Source: Comamonas sp. KCTC 72670
GTDB taxonomy: Bacteria > Myxococcota > Myxococcia > Myxococcales > Myxococcaceae
Length of the DNA: 64,000 nucleotides
Assembly: GCA_014656495.1 (NCBI GenBank)
Contig: BNCN01000002.1
Span: 248,001-312,000 of the forward strand
Reading direction: 5' to 3'
Each line of letters starts with the position of its first letter. The first letter of the stretch is position 1. A model generated the notes under the pieces. It saw only the letters and a list, made by a program, of their open reading frames with translations. It did not search any database and was not told where the DNA came from. Below are positions 61,204 to 64,000 of the stretch, in pieces. Position numbers and translations under genes: made by a program.

Positions 61204-61437
61204 ATGTATGAGTATCATGTGGACGCGTTCGTGCCGCCCGCTGCTGGCTGTGGAAGCGCGGAGAGCGGCTGGAGCCCGAAGCGTTGCGGAGACTTCGCGC
61301 AGTTTCTGAACAACTACGCCGCGAAGGGATGGAAGCTGCATTCCAGCGAGTATCGCCAGGTCACGATGAACAAGGGGTGTGGGAGCAACACGGGTTCGTG
61401 GCTTGTCTGCGTCTTCGAGCGGCAGATGCCTGAATGA
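61204..61437 (+). CDS. Small DUF4177-like Cys-containing protein
   Basis: A 77-residue protein. GGGGAGG lies seven bases before the ATG. Beginning MYEYHVDAF and the middle LNNYAAKGWKLHSSE match the pattern of DUF4177 (LN.YG.EGWEL), a small cytoplasmic domain. Four cysteines (C16, C28, C59, C69) are unusual for the family and could form a metal site. Its stop overlaps the ATG of the YidD gene, which suggests a shared role or simple co-transcription. Confidence 0.7.
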   Translation: MYEYHVDAFVPPAAGCGSAESGWSPKRCGDFAQFLNNYAAKGWKLHSSEYRQVTMNKGCGSNTGSWLVCVFERQMPE

Positions 61438-61769
61438 GCTCGGTCCCTCCCTGGGAGGGGAATGCATACTCCGCGTTGGCGCTCCATCCTCCGCAGGAGC
61501 GCCAGCCTGGAGACGCTCAGTCGGCGGAGGCGTCACGTTTCCCGTGGTGGCTCAACCCGCTGGCCTGGCTTGCCGTCGCGCTCATCCTCATCTACCGGAG
61601 CGCCGTGCCGACTGCCTGGAAGCGTCAGTGCATCTACACGCCGACGTGCTCTCTGTACGGGTTGCGCTCGATTCAGAAGCACGGATTGTTTCGAGGCGCC
61701 ATCCGGACTTTGAGCCGCATCCGGCGCTGCAACGGCGTGCTGTACCTGGGCGGGCCGGACGCGCCGTAG
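61434..61769 (+). CDS. yidD: YidD-like membrane protein insertion efficiency factor
   Basis: A 111-residue protein. Residues 50-105 match YidD: hydrophobic helix (AWLAVALILIYRSAVPT), CIYTPTCSLYGLRSIQKHG and SRIRRCNGVLYLGG. The canonical end GYDPVP is altered (LGGPDAP). Residues 1-40 are an extra polar stretch not found in YidD of normal length (about 80). YidD helps YidC insert inner-membrane proteins. The normal rnpA-yidD-yidC context is absent here, so this is probably a second or divergent copy. Confidence 0.75.
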   Translation: MSSVPPWEGNAYSALALHPPQERQPGDAQSAEASRFPWWLNPLAWLAVALILIYRSAVPTAWKRQCIYTPTCSLYGLRSIQKHGLFRGAIRTLSRIRRCNGVLYLGGPDAP

Positions 61770-61839
61770 CTTGTGGCGCATCAGTCATTGCCGCGGGTGG
61801 ACTCCGCCTCGTGCTGAGTCCACCCCCCGGGAAGTGGGT

Positions 61840-63192
61840 TCAGGTGACGGGGAGTCCGAGCGCCTTGATGCGCCGGTAGAGATTGCCCCGGTCGACCTGG
61901 AGCAGCCGCGCGGCGCCGGCGATGCTCTCGCCTTCCTGGAGCGCTGCGCGAATCAGCTCGCGCTCGAAGTCCTCCACGTGCTCACGGTAGTGCTTGTCGC
62001 CCAGCCGCGGGCGGCTTGCGGTGGCTGCGGCCTGGGGCCCGGCGACGAGCTCCGGCCCGAGCGTCAGGGGGCCTTCGCCCCGGAGCAGGTTGAGGCGCTC
62101 GATGAGGTTGCGCAGCTCGCGCACGTTGCCTGGCCACGCGTAGGCGCGCAGGGCCGCCTCCGCCCCCGGAGCGAGCACCAGCGGGACCTGATGCCCCGCG
62201 AGCTCCGCCGCGAAGGCACGCGCCAGCGGCAGCAGGTCCTCCGGGCGCTCCCGCAGCGGTGGAATGGGGAGCGGCATCACGTTGAGGCGGAAGTAGAGGT
62301 CCTGACGGAAGCGCCCCTCCTTCACCGCGCGGGCGAGATCCTGGTGCGTGGCCGCGAGCACCCGCGCGTCCACGGGCACGGGGAGGCTTCCGCCCAGGCG
62401 CTCCACTTCCTTCGTCTCCAGGACGCGCAGCAGCTTGGCTTGAAGCTCCAGCGGCATGTCCCCCAACTCGTCGAGGAACAGCGTGCCGCCGTGCGCCTGC
62501 TCGATGCGGCCCGCGCGCCGTGACAGCGCGCCGGAGAACGCGCCCTTCTCGTGGCCGAACAGCTCGCTCTCCAGCAGAGTGGAGGGAATCGCCGCGCAGT
62601 TGACGGCGACCAGCCGCCCCTTGCGCCCCGACGCGAGGTGCAGCGCCCGCGCGACGCGCTCCTTGCCCGTGCCCGTCTCACCGGTGATGAGGATGGCGGT
62701 GTCGCTGGGGCCCACCCGGGCGATGAGCTGGCGCAGCGACCCCATGCTGGGGCTGTCCCCCACGAGGTGGCCGGGCCGCGCCAGCGCATCCAGCAGCCGC
62801 TCGCGTTCCTCTTGAAGCGCCCCCAGCGCCAGCGCGTTCCGCATCGCGGTGACGAGCCGCTCGGGGGACGGTGGCTTCTCGACGAAGTCCGTCGCGCCCA
62901 GCCGCAGGGCCTGCACGGCTTCGGCGGGAGAGGCCTCGCCGGACAGCACCACCACGGGCAGCGGCAGCGGGCGCGGCAGCCGCGCGAGGAACTCCAGGCC
63001 CGTCTCACCCGGCATGCGGATGTCGAGCAGCATCATCGCGGGCGGGCCCTCGGGCGCGTCGAGCAGCCGGGTGGCCTCCGCGGTGGAGCGCGCCTCCACG
63101 GGCGTGAAGCCCTCGTCACTGAGCAGCCCGCGCAGGGCCTTGAGGACGCCAGGGTCGTCATCGACGACGAGGATTCGAGGTCCGGGCTTCAT
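61840..63192 (-). CDS. NtrC-family sigma-54-dependent response regulator
   Basis: A 450-residue protein. I chose the ATG at 63192, overlapping the kinase stop (ATGA); the longer frame to 63603 lies inside the kinase gene. The receiver has D11-D13 and phosphorylation site D57 (MMLLDIRMP). The AAA+ domain has [19 protein letters not shown] and [15 protein letters not shown], in which the canonical GAFTGA is GAFSGA. A Fis-type helix-turn-helix ends the chain ([20 protein letters not shown]). Partner of the histidine kinase encoded just upstream. Confidence 0.93.
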   Translation of the reverse strand: MKPGPRILVVDDDPGVLKALRGLLSDEGFTPVEARSTAEATRLLDAPEGPPAMMLLDIRMPGETGLEFLARLPRPLPLPVVVLSGEASPAEAVQALRLGATDFVEKPPSPERLVTAMRNALALGALQEERERLLDALARPGHLVGDSPSMGSLRQLIARVGPSDTAILITGETGTGKERVARALHLASGRKGRLVAVNCAAIPSTLLESELFGHEKGAFSGALSRRAGRIEQAHGGTLFLDELGDMPLELQAKLLRVLETKEVERLGGSLPVPVDARVLAATHQDLARAVKEGRFRQDLYFRLNVMPLPIPPLRERPEDLLPLARAFAAELAGHQVPLVLAPGAEAALRAYAWPGNVRELRNLIERLNLLRGEGPLTLGPELVAGPQAAATASRPRLGDKHYREHVEDFERELIRAALQEGESIAGAARLLQVDRGNLYRRIKALGLPVT

Positions 63193-64000
63193 ACGTGGGC
63201 GGGGGGCGTGAGGGGCAGGTCCACGCGCGCCAGCGTACCGCCACCCGGCGCGGGCTCCAGGCGGAGCGCGCCGCCGTGCTCGTGGACGATTTTCTGGGAG
63301 ATGGGCAGGCCCAGGCCGCTGCCGCCGGGCTTGGTGCTGAAGAGTCCGCGCGTGAGGGCGGGGCCCTCGAGGACCTCGGTGATGCCACTGCCTCCGTCCC
63401 TCACAGTGACGCGCACGCTGCTGGCGTCCATCGGCTCCAGCGCGACGCGGACGGGCAGGGGGCTGCTGGCGGAGGCCTCGGCGGCGTTCTTCACCAGGTT
63501 GCCGAAGAGGCGGCGCAGGCCATCCGGGTCCGCGCGCAGCGTGGCCTCGGGCCCCGGGAGCAGCTCCACGGGGACGGGCGAGGTGCCCTCGTACAAGGCG
63601 CACACCTCGGCCAGCAGGGGGCGCAGGGGCACGTCCTGGAAGCGCGGCGTGGGCAGGCGCGCGAAGGTGGAGAAGCTCTGGGTCATCCGCATCAGCAAGT
63701 CCACCTCCTCTTGGAGAAGCGCTACGGCCTCGGTGATGCGGGTGGCGTCTTGGGGCGTGGCCGCATCCGTCCGGGTCAGACGGGCGAGCGACAGCTTCAT
63801 TGCGGTGAGCGGATTCTTCAGCTCGTGGGCGAGCGCCCGGGCCACGTCCTGCCAGGCGGCGATCTGCTCGGCGGACTTGAGGCGCTCGCGCTGCGAGAGC
63901 AGCTCCTGGCCCATCTTGTTGAACTGGCCCAGGAGGAACTGCAGCTCGTCGCGCGGCGGCTCGGGGGCGTCCAGGCGCACGGACAGGTCTCCGCGCGCGT
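63189..64000 (-). CDS. Sensor histidine kinase, C-terminal part (cut by window edge)
   Basis: About 270 C-terminal residues of a NtrY/NtrB-like kinase. The first visible residues (ARGDLSVRL) are the end of a HAMP domain, so a sensor region with membrane helices lies beyond the window. The HisKA domain has ALAHELKNPLTAMKLSLARL with the phosphorylated histidine. The ATPase domain has NLVKNAAEAS, RDGGSGI (N of the usual DNG replaced) and GGSGLGLPIS. Stop overlaps the response regulator start. Confidence 0.9.
   Translation of the reverse strand, partial: ARGDLSVRLDAPEPPRDELQFLLGQFNKMGQELLSQRERLKSAEQIAAWQDVARALAHELKNPLTAMKLSLARLTRTDAATPQDATRITEAVALLQEEVDLLMRMTQSFSTFARLPTPRFQDVPLRPLLAEVCALYEGTSPVPVELLPGPEATLRADPDGLRRLFGNLVKNAAEASASSPLPVRVALEPMDASSVRVTVRDGGSGITEVLEGPALTRGLFSTKPGGSGLGLPISQKIVHEHGGALRLEPAPGGGTLARVDLPLTPPAHV

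Overview
The window is a high-GC chromosomal segment with tightly packed genes and strong G/C bias at third codon positions, so long antisense shadow ORFs are common. Gene content points to a myxobacterium of the Myxococcus/Corallococcus type: DUF4388 and TPR proteins, a Ser/Thr kinase with an extracytoplasmic domain, NtrC-type sigma-54 activators paired with histidine kinases, many lipoproteins with Cys-rich or Asp/Pro-rich linkers, a Tad-type minor pilin cluster and YXWGXW repeats. I cannot name the species. No tRNA, rRNA, insertion sequence, prophage or CRISPR array was seen.

Layout. 1-4327: the 5' part of prmA, two lipoproteins and a double M16 protease. 4528-10463: a coiled-coil protein, hemW, a TPR membrane protein and a DUF4388/J-like/TPR protein. 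10640-15138: a five-gene Tad-type pseudopilin operon (tadE, TadG-like, tadE-like, an anchored protein, a Flp-like pilin). 15157-22843: an amino-acid-type binding lipoprotein divergent from a complete SUF operon (rrf2-sufB-sufC-sufD-sufS-sufU-sufT). 22890-26381: a DJ-1/PfpI protein, an isoaspartyl peptidase and an alpha/beta-hydrolase lipoprotein. 26397-33871, minus strand: a GAF protein, a Ser/Thr kinase, a large TPR-DUF3857 lipoprotein with a degenerate transglutaminase fold, and a YXWGXW protein. 34183-38002: a small secreted Lys/Ala-rich protein with a possible sigma-54 promoter, a coiled-coil lipoprotein, and a histidine kinase/NtrC pair. 38025-47752: a TerB-like protein, an SDR with a zinc ribbon, an L,D-transpeptidase, a cyclophilin-esterase-YjbQ operon, an Ala-rich protein, a short trigger-factor-like protein and a lipase-like hydrolase.

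47884-53714 is the most interesting region. It is a compact six-gene operon: a SpeD-like pyruvoyl decarboxylase that apparently starts at CTG, a tandem DUF4178/zinc-ribbon membrane protein, a 53-residue membrane peptide, a DUF350 protein, a membrane-embedded spermidine-synthase-like enzyme starting at TTG, and an exported FAD amine-oxidase-like lipoprotein. Together they look like a membrane-centred polyamine (or polyamine-like) modification system of unknown purpose.

53857-64000: an arylsulfatase, small secreted proteins, an Omp85/TamA-like barrel with an array of GATGTC repeats upstream, a serine beta-lactamase-like hydrolase, a DUF4177-like/YidD pair, and a second NtrC/histidine kinase pair running off the end of the window.
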